A stretch of DNA of 64,000 nucleotides, taken from NCBI RefSeq assembly GCF_022869805.1, contig NZ_CP094974.1, forward strand, positions 558,001-622,000, in the 5' to 3' direction. The translations under genes were made by a program, and so were the position numbers. Origin of the DNA: Halosolutus halophilus. GTDB taxonomy: Archaea; Halobacteriota; Halobacteria; Halobacteriales; Natrialbaceae. This document shows, piece after piece, positions 40,027-49,414 of the stretch (its first letter is position 1; every line of letters begins with the position of its first letter). The notes beneath the pieces were generated by a model. It was not told the DNA's origin and made no database searches. It saw only the letters and a list, made by a program, of their open reading frames with translations.

Positions 40027-42906
40027 ATGAGTATCGACAGCGAACCGCGTCCCAGCGGGCCGGGGGATCTCGCCGCGCTCGACAGGCGTATCGACGGTGA
40101 CGTTGACGCCAGCGACGCGACGCGGGCCCTCTACGCGACGGACGCGAGCATCTACAGGGTAGAGCCCGCGGGGGTGGTCTGGCCGGCCAACCGCGACGAC
40201 GTCCGCGAGATCGTTCGGTTTGCCCACGAAAACAACGTCAGCCTCACCGCCCGTGGCGCCGGTAGCAGCCTCACCGGCAACGCCATCGGCGAGGGGCTGG
40301 TGGTCGAGTGTACCCGATACCTCAACGAGATCGTGGCGGTCGACCCAGAGCGCGGGACCGCGACCGTCCAGCCAGGGGTCGTCCTGGACGACCTCAACGC
40401 GGCGCTCGCCGAACACGACCTGTACTTTCCGCCAGACCCCAGCACGTCGAGCACTTGCACGATCGGGGGGATGGTCGCCAACGACGCGGCCGGGCCCCAC
40501 TCGGTTCGCCACGGTACGACCCGCGAGAACGTCGCCGCCGTCGAGTGCGTCCTCGCCGACGGGAGCCTCGCGACCTTCGAGCGCCGCTCGGGGCCGGCAC
40601 TTGAGCGGGCACGAGACCGGGACGACCGTGTTGGCGACTTGTATCGGACAGTGCTGGATGCCCGGGCACAACTGGCCGAGGAGATCGACGAGCGGTATCC
40701 CGACGTCGAACGGAACTCCAGCGGGTACGACCTCCAGTCGGCCGCGGCACCCGACGGGTCGTGGGCGGACCTCTCGCAACTGCTCGTCGGCAGTGAAGGG
40801 ACGCTGGGATTCATCGTCGAGGTGACGATCGAGGTGACCGAGCGACCGTCAGCGCGAGCGGCCGCCCTCTGTTTCTACGACGACGTCGTCGATGCCGCGG
40901 CTGCGGTCGTCCCGGCCCGGGCGGCCGAGGCGAGCGCCATCGAACTCGTCGACGACGCCGTCCTTGGTTACGCCCGTGACGCCTGGGGTATCGACCTCGT
41001 CCCGGAGGCGGCAGGCGCCGCGCTCCTGATAGAGGTAGAAGGCGAGCCGGCGGACCTGGAGGACCGGCTCGACGAGGCCGTCGCCGCGGCCACGACGGCG
41101 GACCTGGTCGGCGTCGAGCGGGCGACGTCGGACGAGAAACAGGACGTGCTGTGGAAGGTCCGCAAGGCGTCGAACCCGCTGTTGAATCGGCGTCCCGGCG
41201 ACGAGCAGGCGCTATCGTTCGTCGAGGACGCCGCGGTGCCACCCGAGCGTCTCCCCGAATACCTCGAGCGCGTCGGAGACGTCCTCCGCGAGCACGACCT
41301 GGAGGCGAGCGTCTTCGGTCACGCTGGCCAGGGCGTACTCCACGTCAAGCCCTTCCTCGACCTCTCGACCGAAGCCGACCGGGAACGCCTGCAGGCGGTC
41401 TCGGAGACGGTCCACGAACTCGTGCTCGACCTGGGCGGCTGTGTCTCCGGCGAGCACGGCGACGGCCGATTGCGGTCCCAGTACCTCCCGCAGATGTACG
41501 GTGAGGATGTCTACGAGACTTTTTGCGCGATCAAGCGGGCTGCCGACCCCCGGGACGTGTTCAACCCAGCGAAGGTGGTTCCCAACGCCGAGGGAAATCT
41601 CGCTGGTGTCACGGAGGACCTCCGGTTCGAGGGCTACGACCCGCAGACGGTGGAGACGGCGCTGGACTTCTCGGCCGAGGGCGGGTTCGGCTCGCTTGTC
41701 GAACAGTGTAACGGCTGCTCGAAGTGTCGGTCGACCGGCGATGGCGTGATGTGTCCCTCCTACCGGGCCGCCGACACGGAGGTCACGAGCACCCGGGGTC
41801 GCGCTAACATGCTCCGGGGGGCCATCGACGGCGAGCTCGGCGAGGACGCGCTGACCAGCGATTGGTTCCAGGAGGAGGTATTGGACCGCTGTCTGGCTTG
41901 CAAGGCCTGCGAGACAGAGTGCCCCACCGGCGTCGACATGGCGAAGCTCAAGACCGAGGCGAAACACCGGCGCCATCAGGAGCGTGGGGTCCCACTGCGT
42001 TCGCGGCTGTTCGGTAACGTCAGGACGCTCAACCGGCTGGGCAGCGCGCTGGCACCGCTGGCCAACCGCCTCGCGACGTTCGGTCTAGGCCGTGTCGTGA
42101 TGGAGAAGGTACTCGGCATCGACCGGCGGCGGTCCGTCCCCCGATTCGCCGCCGAGTCGTTCCCGGAGTGGGTCGCAGCACGCGAGCCCGCGGCCACTGC
42201 CGGCGAGTGCGGCCGGGTCGTCCTCTACCCGGACTGCTATACGGCCTACAACCACCCCCAGGTCGGCAAAGCGGCCGTCCGCCTCCTGGAGGGTCTCGGC
42301 TACGCCGTCGAGGTTCCCGCCGTGAACTGCTGTGGCCGGCCGGCCCTGTCCCAGGGCATGGTCGAGCGCGCGCGTGGCGACGCAGCCGAAACCGTCGACG
42401 TCCTCGCCGACTACGTCGACGATGGCGTTCCCGTGCTCGCAGTCGAGCCGTCCTGTGCCAGCGCGCTCGTCGAGTACGACGATCTGCTCGAAGAGACAGC
42501 CGGCGTTCCCGACGCGGCAGCGACGGTCTCGACGTTCCTCTACGACAGAGTGGTGACCGGCGACCTGGCGTTGCGCGAAGCCGTCGATGGCGAGCGCGTC
42601 GCGTTCCACGGCCACTGCCACGAGACCACCAAGGGCTGGGACCACGCACCGATCGCTCTGCTCCGCCAGGTTGGCTACGGGGTTGAACCGGTAGCGGCCA
42701 CCTGCTGTGGCATGGCGGGCTCGTTCGGCTACGAGACCGAGCACTACGGCCTCTCGACGACGCTCGGCGCGGACCTCGTCGAGACTATCGAGGCCGGGGA
42801 GTCGGACGTGGTCGCCGCGACGGGCGCGTCCTGCAGACAGCAACTCGGGGACTTCGACGTCGATACTTATCATCCGGTCGAACTCCTCGCGGAGGTGGTC
42901 GTATGA
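40027..42906 (+). CDS. Fused FAD-linked and Fe-S 2-hydroxyacid dehydrogenase (GlcD-GlcF-like)
   Basis: A 959-residue protein with two parts. The N-terminal ~540 residues are a VAO/GlcD-type flavoprotein: TARGAGSSLTGNAIGEGLVV and TSSTCTIGGMVANDAAGPHS bind FAD, and LGGCVSGEHGDGRLRSQYLP is the C-terminal cap motif. The second part is GlcF-like, with two 4Fe-4S motifs (CNGCSKCRSTGDGVMCPSYR and CLACKACETECPTGVDMAKL) and two CCG domains (NCCGRPALSQGM; CHGHCHETTKG... CCGMAGSFGYE). Such single-chain enzymes oxidise D-lactate, glycolate or related 2-hydroxyacids and pass electrons to the membrane chain. Its last four bases overlap the start of the DUF6282 gene (GTATGA context), so they form an operon. 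Confidence 0.93.
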   Translation: MSIDSEPRPSGPGDLAALDRRIDGDVDASDATRALYATDASIYRVEPAGVVWPANRDDVREIVRFAHENNVSLTARGAGSSLTGNAIGEGLVVECTRYLNEIVAVDPERGTATVQPGVVLDDLNAALAEHDLYFPPDPSTSSTCTIGGMVANDAAGPHSVRHGTTRENVAAVECVLADGSLATFERRSGPALERARDRDDRVGDLYRTVLDARAQLAEEIDERYPDVERNSSGYDLQSAAAPDGSWADLSQLLVGSEGTLGFIVEVTIEVTERPSARAAALCFYDDVVDAAAAVVPARAAEASAIELVDDAVLGYARDAWGIDLVPEAAGAALLIEVEGEPADLEDRLDEAVAAATTADLVGVERATSDEKQDVLWKVRKASNPLLNRRPGDEQALSFVEDAAVPPERLPEYLERVGDVLREHDLEASVFGHAGQGVLHVKPFLDLSTEADRERLQAVSETVHELVLDLGGCVSGEHGDGRLRSQYLPQMYGEDVYETFCAIKRAADPRDVFNPAKVVPNAEGNLAGVTEDLRFEGYDPQTVETALDFSAEGGFGSLVEQCNGCSKCRSTGDGVMCPSYRAADTEVTSTRGRANMLRGAIDGELGEDALTSDWFQEEVLDRCLACKACETECPTGVDMAKLKTEAKHRRHQERGVPLRSRLFGNVRTLNRLGSALAPLANRLATFGLGRVVMEKVLGIDRRRSVPRFAAESFPEWVAAREPAATAGECGRVVLYPDCYTAYNHPQVGKAAVRLLEGLGYAVEVPAVNCCGRPALSQGMVERARGDAAETVDVLADYVDDGVPVLAVEPSCASALVEYDDLLEETAGVPDAAATVSTFLYDRVVTGDLALREAVDGERVAFHGHCHETTKGWDHAPIALLRQVGYGVEPVAATCCGMAGSFGYETEHYGLSTTLGADLVETIEAGESDVVAATGASCRQQLGDFDVDTYHPVELLAEVVV

Positions 42907-43760
42907 CCGACGATGTCCTCTACGGCGCGATCGACTGTCACGTCCACACGGCACCTGACCTCGTCGAGCGCTATCAGACGGACCTGGCGCTCGCTCGTGA
43001 GGCGATCCAGGCTGGCATGCGCGGCGTCGTCGTCAAGAGCCACGTCCTCCCGACCGTCGGACGGGTCGACCAGGTCAACGAGGCGCTCGGTGCGACGGTC
43101 CTCCACGGCGGTGTCGCGCTCAACGGAACCGTTGGCGGGCTGAACCCGGACGCCGTCGAGACCGCGCTCGAACTCGGTGCGCGGATCGTCTGGCTGCCGA
43201 CGGCCTGGGCCGCCAACCACGCCAGCCAGGCGCGAGCGGCGGGCCGGTCGCGGTTCGTTGGCCAGCGGGTCCCCGGTTCCGACGAGGAGATCCGCGTCGC
43301 CCGCGACGGCGAGGTGACCGAGGCGACCCAGCGCGTCGTGAACCTGGTCGCCGAACACGACGCGACGCTCGGGACGGGTCACGCTAGTCCCGAAGAGATC
43401 GACGCCGTCGTCGAGGCCTGCGACGCCGCCGGCGTCAGGTGCCTGGTAAACCACCCCTGCTTCCGCCTCGTCGACCTGCCCCTGGAACGCCAAGTCGCCC
43501 TCGCCGAGCGCGGTGCCGTCATGGAGTACTGTGCGTACGCTGTCGAGAGCACGCCAGACCACTCCGTCGACCGCCTCGCGCGCGCCGTCAACCGGATCGG
43601 CCCGGAGCGGTGTCTGCTCGCCACCGACTACGGACAGGCTGAGAATGCGGCGGTGTCTGGCCTGGCCACGTTCGCGCGCGAGGTTCAGGAGGCAGGCGTC
43701 CCCCGCGAGGCGGTGCGGACGATGCTGACGGAGACGCCGGCTCGCGTCCTCGGACTATGA
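42903..43760 (+). CDS. DUF6282 family amidohydrolase-like protein
   Basis: A 285-residue TIM-barrel hydrolase-like protein. Metal-ligand motifs are IDCHVHTAPDLVERY (HxH on strand 1), VVKSHVLPTVG, GTGHASPEEIDAVVEAC and LVNHPCFRL, and a late CLLATDYGQ supplies the strand-8 Asp. DUF6282 members are predicted metal-dependent hydrolases acting on cyclic amides or lactones; the true substrate is unknown. It overlaps the fused dehydrogenase by four bases and is followed by a second amidohydrolase, suggesting that the pathway includes one or two ring or amide hydrolysis steps. Confidence 0.85.
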   Translation: MTDDVLYGAIDCHVHTAPDLVERYQTDLALAREAIQAGMRGVVVKSHVLPTVGRVDQVNEALGATVLHGGVALNGTVGGLNPDAVETALELGARIVWLPTAWAANHASQARAAGRSRFVGQRVPGSDEEIRVARDGEVTEATQRVVNLVAEHDATLGTGHASPEEIDAVVEACDAAGVRCLVNHPCFRLVDLPLERQVALAERGAVMEYCAYAVESTPDHSVDRLARAVNRIGPERCLLATDYGQAENAAVSGLATFAREVQEAGVPREAVRTMLTETPARVLGL

Positions 43761-43847
43761 GGCGTAGTCTGTTGTTTACCCCATTTTAAACCCTCCATAT
43801 TGTTGGAGTGAAGACTGATGCGGGGTCTCAGTCAACACCGTAGTTGT

Positions 43848-44666
43848 ATGCCAGACTATCCCATCGTCAACGCACACCACCATATCGGCCACCCCGATGA
43901 CGACCAGGACAGCGTTTTCCAGTGGAGCGAGAGCGTCGCCCAAATCATCGACACGATGGACGAGAATCGGGTCGACGCAAGCATGTTGATGCCCCTCGGC
44001 GGCGAGAATGACCGGAGCGTCACCGAAGTACACGACAGCATTTACGAGGCGAGCGAGGCCTATCCCGGCCGGATCTTCGGCATTACCGCGCCCAATGCCC
44101 ACCTCGGGCGCGAGTTCGTCCACGAGGAGATCACCCGGTGTGTGGAGGAACTGGACTTCAAGTACGCCAAGCTCCACACGCTGGCCTGGGGCGTCGACCC
44201 CACCTCCGACGTGGCCTACGACTTCTACGACGCCTGCGTCGAGAACGATATCCCCGTCATGATCCACACCGGTCCCCACGGGATGCCCTTCTCCGTGCCC
44301 GGGATGCTCATCCCGGTGGCCGAGGACTACCCGGAGCTCGACATCGTGATGGCCCACATGGGCGGTGCCTACACGCTCACCCAGGAGGCGATCATCCTGG
44401 CGAAACGCTATGAGAACTTCTATTTGGACACGACCCTGGCGCTGAACATGTACGTCCGGCGGGCGATGGAAGAGGTCGGCGCCGACCGCCTGCTGATGGC
44501 CGCCGAGCACTCCTCGAACATCCCGGTCGCCCTGACGAAGATCGACTGCATCGGGGCCAGTGAGGACCAGAAGCGCCAGATCCTCGGCGGGAACGCCATC
44601 GACCTGTACGACCTCGACGTGGCCGTCCAGGACTGGGAAGAGAAAGAGGTCTCCGCCGCCGACTGA
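43848..44666 (+). CDS. Amidohydrolase family (Amidohydro_2) protein
   Basis: A 272-residue TIM-barrel enzyme: NAHHHIGHP (HxH), KYAKLHTLAWG, MIHTGPHG, DIVMAHMGGAYTL and the final MAAEHSSNIP give the metal-site pattern of the Amidohydro_2/ACMSD-like family, which includes decarboxylases and lactonases. I chose the ATG giving MPDYPIVNAH; an ATG ten codons earlier is possible. A TATA-like CATTTTAAACC precedes it, so it may start a new transcript with the PrpD gene that follows after 9 bases. Confidence 0.85.
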   Translation: MPDYPIVNAHHHIGHPDDDQDSVFQWSESVAQIIDTMDENRVDASMLMPLGGENDRSVTEVHDSIYEASEAYPGRIFGITAPNAHLGREFVHEEITRCVEELDFKYAKLHTLAWGVDPTSDVAYDFYDACVENDIPVMIHTGPHGMPFSVPGMLIPVAEDYPELDIVMAHMGGAYTLTQEAIILAKRYENFYLDTTLALNMYVRRAMEEVGADRLLMAAEHSSNIPVALTKIDCIGASEDQKRQILGGNAIDLYDLDVAVQDWEEKEVSAAD

Positions 44667-44675
44667 GGACGACCC

Positions 44676-45983
44676 GTGAGCACCGCCCGCGCCGTTGCGT
44701 TCGCGATGGACGCCACGCTGGCCGACGCGCCACCAGCAGTCGGGTGCCACGTCCGACGGCGCGTCCTCGACACGCTCGCGGCGACAGTCGCGGGATTCCG
44801 CACGCCTGGTATCGACGTCACCCTGGCGTACGTCCGCGACAGACTCGACGGCGGGGAGGCGACACTCCTCGACCGAACGGGCACACGCCGCTCTCTCGAG
44901 GGGGCGGTACTGGCCAACGCCACCGCGGCGAATACGCTGGACATCGACGACGGCCACCGGGCGGTCAAGGGCCACCCGGCGGCAGTCGTCGTTCCCGCCG
45001 CACTGGCGGCCGCGGAGGCGGCGGACGCCACCGTGGGCGAGTTCCTCGACGCCGTCTTCGTCGGATACGAACTCGGCGTTCGCGCCGGGCTGGCGATCCA
45101 CGCGACCGACGGCGTCTACACCGGCACCGGGTCGTGGGGCGGCGTGGGTGCGGCCGCCGCCGTGGGACGACTCCGCGGCCTCGACCGGTCAGTCTTCGCG
45201 GATGCCCTCTCGGTCGCCGAGTACCACGGCCCGCGCACGCCGATTATGCGAGGCGTCGAGCGACCGGGCATGACAAAAGACGGCGTCGGCTGGGGCGCCT
45301 ATAGCGGGACGGCCGCAGCGCTGCTCGCTAAGCGAGGGTTCACCGGGTCGGGGACGGTCTTCGACGAGACCGACGTCACCGTTTTGGCGGACCTCGGCGA
45401 ACGCTACCAGGTCACGCGAGGGTACCTGAAACCGTATCCCTGCTGTCGGTGGGCCCATCCCGGTCTCGACGCCGTCCTGGCGCTCCGGGCGGAGCACGAC
45501 CTGGCACCGGACCACGTCGAGACGATACGCGTATTCACCTTCGAGGAGGCCACGCACCTGCAGACGCGCCACCCGGAGACCGTCGAGGAAGCCGAGTACT
45601 CCTATCCCTACCCGGTCGCCGTAGCGATGGCCCGCGGCGAGTTCACGACAGCGGCCCTGGGCGAAGCGATGCGGACGGACCTGACGGTTCGCCGGCTGGC
45701 CGATGCCGTCGAACTCGCCGTGGACCCCGACCTCGACGCGGCGTTCCCGGCGTCGTGTCTGGCGCGTGCCGAGATAGAGACCGGCGCCGAAACCGTCGCC
45801 TCAGACGAGGCCGTCCAGCCGCGAGGTGCCCGGGAACGGCCCCTCGACCCCGACGCCTTCGAGCGTAAGCTCCGGACGCTGTTCGAGCCGACGCTCGATG
45901 GGGCTGATGTCGAGGCATTCGAGGCCGCCGTCGAGGACCCGGGGGTATCGGTCGAGAAGTTGCTGACGAAGTTGCACGGTTGA
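44676..45983 (+). CDS. MmgE/PrpD family protein
   Basis: A 435-residue MmgE/PrpD protein starting at a GTG nine bases after the amidohydrolase stop. Family features: VRRRVLDTLAATVAGFRTPG near 27-46, ANATAANTLDIDDGHRAVKG HPAAVVVPAALAAAEA, GTGSWGGVGAAAAVGRLRGL, LAEYHGPRT-like VAEYHGPRTPIMRGVERPGM, and KPYPCCRWAHPGLDAVLALR. The family contains 2-methylcitrate dehydratase and cis-aconitate decarboxylase-type enzymes; no methylcitrate synthase or lyase genes are nearby, so a related dehydratase or isomerase step in the island pathway is more likely. Confidence 0.88.
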   Translation: MSTARAVAFAMDATLADAPPAVGCHVRRRVLDTLAATVAGFRTPGIDVTLAYVRDRLDGGEATLLDRTGTRRSLEGAVLANATAANTLDIDDGHRAVKGHPAAVVVPAALAAAEAADATVGEFLDAVFVGYELGVRAGLAIHATDGVYTGTGSWGGVGAAAAVGRLRGLDRSVFADALSVAEYHGPRTPIMRGVERPGMTKDGVGWGAYSGTAAALLAKRGFTGSGTVFDETDVTVLADLGERYQVTRGYLKPYPCCRWAHPGLDAVLALRAEHDLAPDHVETIRVFTFEEATHLQTRHPETVEEAEYSYPYPVAVAMARGEFTTAALGEAMRTDLTVRRLADAVELAVDPDLDAAFPASCLARAEIETGAETVASDEAVQPRGARERPLDPDAFERKLRTLFEPTLDGADVEAFEAAVEDPGVSVEKLLTKLHG

Positions 45984-46061
45984 GGGCCGGCGGGTCCCGT
46001 TCTCTGGGACCCACCGGAGCGAGGTGGTGTTTTATGTACCCCACTGCCCGAGTAAGGGGTG

Positions 46062-46769
46062 ATGCTAACGGCAAAGGTGTGCGTCCGGTACGAGGACGAC
46101 TGGACGGCCCAACTCCAGCGGTACGACGTGTTCGCGGAGTTCCTCGCATCCACGTTTCGCAACCGGCGCTACATCGGCCTCGTCGCGCTCGAGGCGGACG
46201 ACCTTGACGCGGCACTCGAAGTCATCGAGGGACACGACGACGTCAGCGAGGTGCAGGTCATCGAGCGGTTCGACGCGGACAGTGCCGGTCGAACCGCCAG
46301 CACGATCTTCGTCCGCGGGCAGCTATCGCAGTTCACGCCGCTCCAGACGCTTATGTACGAGGGCTTTCTCCCGCTCGGATCGACCAAGCTCGAAAACGGC
46401 AGGGAGTGTTTCGACCTTTTGCTGGAGGGCCGCGAGGAACTGGCGGACGCGACCGACCTGCTCAGGGATTTTGGCGCCGTCTCCGTCAAGCGCGTAACCA
46501 GAGAGTTCCGCCGAGAGGTTACTCCCAGTGCGGCCGAGTGGCAGGAGGTGCTGGGGACCATCCCGGAACGCCGACGCGAGATTCTCCGCCTGGCCGTCAA
46601 GCGGGGATACTTTAAGGTGCCCCGCGAGATCACGCTGGCCGAACTGGCCGAGGAAATGGGTATCACCAAGACGACCGCGTCGAACCACCTACGAAAGGTC
46701 CAGCAGAGCATCATCGAGTTCCTCGCACCGTACGTCGCCCTAGCAGCCGAGGGTGACAGTGACTTGTAG
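46062..46769 (+). CDS. Bat-type HTH-10 transcriptional regulator (first paralogue)
   Basis: A 235-residue regulator. The N-terminal ~150 residues are the Bat-like sensor fold without PAS or GAF domains (MLTAKVCVRYEDDWTAQLQR, FLASTFRNRRYIGLVALEAD, FTPLQTLMYEGFLPLGSTKL); the C-terminal ~65 residues are the HTH-10 domain (RREILRLAVKRGYFKVPREI TLAELAEEMGITKTTASNHL). A paralogue with the same design is at 54417-55115. Such proteins activate or repress neighbouring genes in haloarchaea; their placement on both sides of the importer and dehydrogenase genes points to control of this island. TTTATGTA about 30 bases before the ATG fits a leaderless promoter. Confidence 0.9.
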   Translation: MLTAKVCVRYEDDWTAQLQRYDVFAEFLASTFRNRRYIGLVALEADDLDAALEVIEGHDDVSEVQVIERFDADSAGRTASTIFVRGQLSQFTPLQTLMYEGFLPLGSTKLENGRECFDLLLEGREELADATDLLRDFGAVSVKRVTREFRREVTPSAAEWQEVLGTIPERRREILRLAVKRGYFKVPREITLAELAEEMGITKTTASNHLRKVQQSIIEFLAPYVALAAEGDSDL

Positions 46770-46916
46770 GCGTCGTAGACGTGACCGTCGCTCCGTCGAT
46801 ACAGAACCTCATCGTCCCCCTCAGGTGTGTATACGTCTGCCCCGAACGGCAGGTCATTGCCGGTACATAAAGGACACACATGTTTTACAGTCGGCATACA
46901 GTCACGAGCAGTAACT

Positions 46917-47369
46917 ATGCGAGTAATGGATACCATTCTCGTTCCGGTTCCCGACCACGACAAGTGGTCCAAAGAGACCGCAGAGGTACTGGCCGACGTC
47001 GAAACCGATCCGGAGGTTGTCCTCCTCTACACGTTCACCGACGAAGACGTGTCGTCCACCTCCGATAACCTGGGCCAGTCACCGGAGTCTGTCGACCTCG
47101 ACGAACTGGCGTCCCGGAAGTCGGCTGTCCGGATGGCTTCACGCACGCTCGAGACCGCTGGAATCGATACCAACGTCGTCGGTGCCAGCGTGGACGAGGA
47201 TCGAGGTGACGCAATTCTGTCGACTATCGATGACGTCGACGCGGACAGGGCGTACATATTCAGCCGAAAGCGCAGTCCGGTCGGCAAGGCGGTCTTCGGG
47301 AGCGCGATACAGGACGTACTGTTCGACAGTCCCGTCCCGATCGTCGTGGTACCGCTGGCAGCCGTGTGA
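46917..47369 (+). CDS. Universal stress protein family (UspA-like)
   Basis: A 150-residue UspA-fold protein: MRVMDTILVPVPDHDKWSKE at the start, a typical alpha/beta core and a C-terminal FGSAIQDVLFDSPVPIVVVP. The ATP-binding G-x2-G-x9-G(S/T) loop is partly kept (SRKRSPVGKAVFGSAIQDVL), so nucleotide binding is possible. USP genes next to transporters are common in haloarchaea and may modulate uptake. An ATG three codons later is an alternative start. A TATA-like stretch lies about 40 bases upstream. Confidence 0.85.
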   Translation: MRVMDTILVPVPDHDKWSKETAEVLADVETDPEVVLLYTFTDEDVSSTSDNLGQSPESVDLDELASRKSAVRMASRTLETAGIDTNVVGASVDEDRGDAILSTIDDVDADRAYIFSRKRSPVGKAVFGSAIQDVLFDSPVPIVVVPLAAV

Positions 47370-47718
47370 GATGGGCAAACAGGATTGGGATTTACCTTCC
47401 CGAGACTCGCCCACTGGCTCGAGGAGACGCAAAACCAACACCGTGCCAACTTGTCGCCGGTCGTCCGAAGCAGAACGGCACTGGGAGAGTGTCGTCCGAA
47501 ACTTTCAAGTCACAGAAATGATCGCCTCGATGGAGCTACACAAATCCCATAGGGCAACTCGATCTTGACCGTCGAACGTCCCGAGACGGAGTGGAATGTA
47601 TGCCAGCCGAAACCGTTAGTTGCAGACATCATTGCGCCGGAAATCGAACGAGGTCTTAAAAAACGCTACAAGTGTTCGAGGCAAAGTATATCCCATTATG
47701 AGAGAGTATTTGACCAGC

Positions 47719-48672
47719 ATGGCAAACCAAGGCACACGCCGAAAGTTCCTCAGGGATGGTAGCGCAGCAGCGACAGCGATCGGTCTCAGTGGTCTGGCCG
47801 GGTGTAGCTCGCTTTTGAGTTCGGGCAGCGGGGGCGGTGTCACTGTCGGCTCGAAGCAGTTCGCCGAACAGGAGATTCTCGGCTACCTCGGCTATCACGG
47901 GCTCGCAGAGAACACCGACCTCGATGTGGTCGATGAGGTGTCCCTCGGCGGGTCCAACACGAACTTCGAGGCACTCAAGAACGACAGCATCGACTTCTAC
48001 TGGGAGTACACCGGGACGGCATGGGCGACGTTGCCGCCACAACACGACGAGGTGGTTTCCGACTCGGACGAACTCCACCAGCGCCTGAACGAGGAGTTCC
48101 CCGAGGAACACAACCTCGAGTTCCTCGATTACGCGACGTTCAACAACACGTACGTCCTCATGACGACGACCGAGTGGCAGGACGAGACCGGCGTCGAGTC
48201 GCTGTCGGGCCTCGCCGACTACGTCAACGACGGCAACACCGACATGACGATCGTCATGGACGCCGAGTTCGAGGATCGCGAGGACGGCTGGCCGGGACTG
48301 ATCGAGCACTACGGCTTCGCGGACGCCGCGAGCGACCTCGACACGAGGGCAATGGAGGCCGGCCTCGTCTACCAGGCCGTCAACGAGGGCGAGTCGGAGG
48401 TCGGCATGGGCTTCAACACGAACCCCAACATCATCCGGTTCGACCTGCAGGTGCTCGAAGACGACGAGGGCTTCTTCCCGGTCTACAACCCGGCACCGCT
48501 CGTCCGGCAGGATACGCTGGAGGAGTTCGACCAGATGGTCGACCCGCTCGAGTCGATCGCAAACTCGCTGGACACAGAAACGATCCGGAAACTCAACCAG
48601 CGGGTCTCGATCGACAACGAGAACGCCGAGGACGTCGCACTGGAGTACCTCCAGAACAACGACCTGGCCTGA
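47719..48672 (+). CDS. OpuB-type ABC transporter, Tat lipoprotein substrate-binding protein
   Basis: A 317-residue quaternary-amine-type binding protein. The Tat leader GTRRKFLRDGSAAATAIG and lipobox LAGC anchor it outside the membrane. The mature part starts VTVGSKQFAEQEILGYLGYH, the hallmark of the OpuBC/ProX-like (glycine betaine/choline/carnitine) family, then GGSNTNFEALKNDSIDFYWE YTGTAW. An ATG seven codons upstream (MREYLTSM) is possible. TTAAAAAACG about 55 bases upstream is a TATA candidate. It begins a four-gene operon (binding protein, permease, ATPase, permease). The real ligand may be any positively charged or polar solute; the catabolic setting suggests uptake for growth. Confidence 0.92.
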   Translation: MANQGTRRKFLRDGSAAATAIGLSGLAGCSSLLSSGSGGGVTVGSKQFAEQEILGYLGYHGLAENTDLDVVDEVSLGGSNTNFEALKNDSIDFYWEYTGTAWATLPPQHDEVVSDSDELHQRLNEEFPEEHNLEFLDYATFNNTYVLMTTTEWQDETGVESLSGLADYVNDGNTDMTIVMDAEFEDREDGWPGLIEHYGFADAASDLDTRAMEAGLVYQAVNEGESEVGMGFNTNPNIIRFDLQVLEDDEGFFPVYNPAPLVRQDTLEEFDQMVDPLESIANSLDTETIRKLNQRVSIDNENAEDVALEYLQNNDLA

Positions 48673-48673
48673 T

Positions 48674-49414
48674 ATGAGCCCCATCGACGCAGTCCTCGCG
48701 ATGAATGCGATGGTACTGTTAGTGGATACAGTCGCCGACCTCGTGACGTACCTCGCCAACAACTCCGACGAGCTGGTGAAGCTGACTATCGAGCACATCG
48801 ATATCATCGCACTCTCTATCGGGATCGCCGTCCCGATCGGCGTCATCACCGGGGCAGCGATCACTGCGCACGATCGCCTGGCGACGGTCGTCATCTGGCT
48901 GGCCGGCATCATGATGACGATCCCGAGCATCGCGCTGTTCGGCCTGCTGATTCCGATTTTTGGCATCGGCGACCCGCCGGTCGTGGTCGCGCTGGTGATG
49001 TACTCCCAGCTCCCCATCATCCGCAATACGTACGTGGGGTTACAGCAGGTCGATCCCGCAGCCATCGAAGCCGGACGGGGACTCGGGATGTCGCGTCTGC
49101 AGCGCCTCCGGCACGTCCAGTTCCCCATCGCGCTCCCGGTCATCATGGCGGGTGTTCGCAACGCGGTGGTCATCCTCATCGGCATTGCGGCCATTGGAGC
49201 GTACATCGGCGCCGGCGGTCTGGGTCGGCCGATCTTCGACGGTATCAGAGACGCCTACACGTCCCAGATCGTGGTCGCCACGATCGTCTTGTCGGCCTTG
49301 GCGCTCCTGGTCGATTACGTGCTGGGCGTCGTCGAGCAGTTCCTGCGGCTTCGGAACGGCGAGGACATCGACCGAACGCTCCCGACCCGCCTCGTACAGG
49401 GAGTCCTACAATGA
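48674..49414 (+). CDS. OpuB-type ABC transporter permease (first)
   Basis: A 246-residue inner-membrane subunit with five to six helices and the binding-protein-dependent transport motif (EAGRGLGMSRLQRLRHVQFP IALPVIMAGVRNA), which contacts the ATPase. An extended N-terminal segment precedes the core (IEHIDIIALSIGIAVPIGVI). The ATG follows the binding-protein stop by one base, and its own stop overlaps the ATPase start by four bases (ATGA), so the operon is tightly coupled. Confidence 0.92.
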   Translation: MSPIDAVLAMNAMVLLVDTVADLVTYLANNSDELVKLTIEHIDIIALSIGIAVPIGVITGAAITAHDRLATVVIWLAGIMMTIPSIALFGLLIPIFGIGDPPVVVALVMYSQLPIIRNTYVGLQQVDPAAIEAGRGLGMSRLQRLRHVQFPIALPVIMAGVRNAVVILIGIAAIGAYIGAGGLGRPIFDGIRDAYTSQIVVATIVLSALALLVDYVLGVVEQFLRLRNGEDIDRTLPTRLVQGVLQ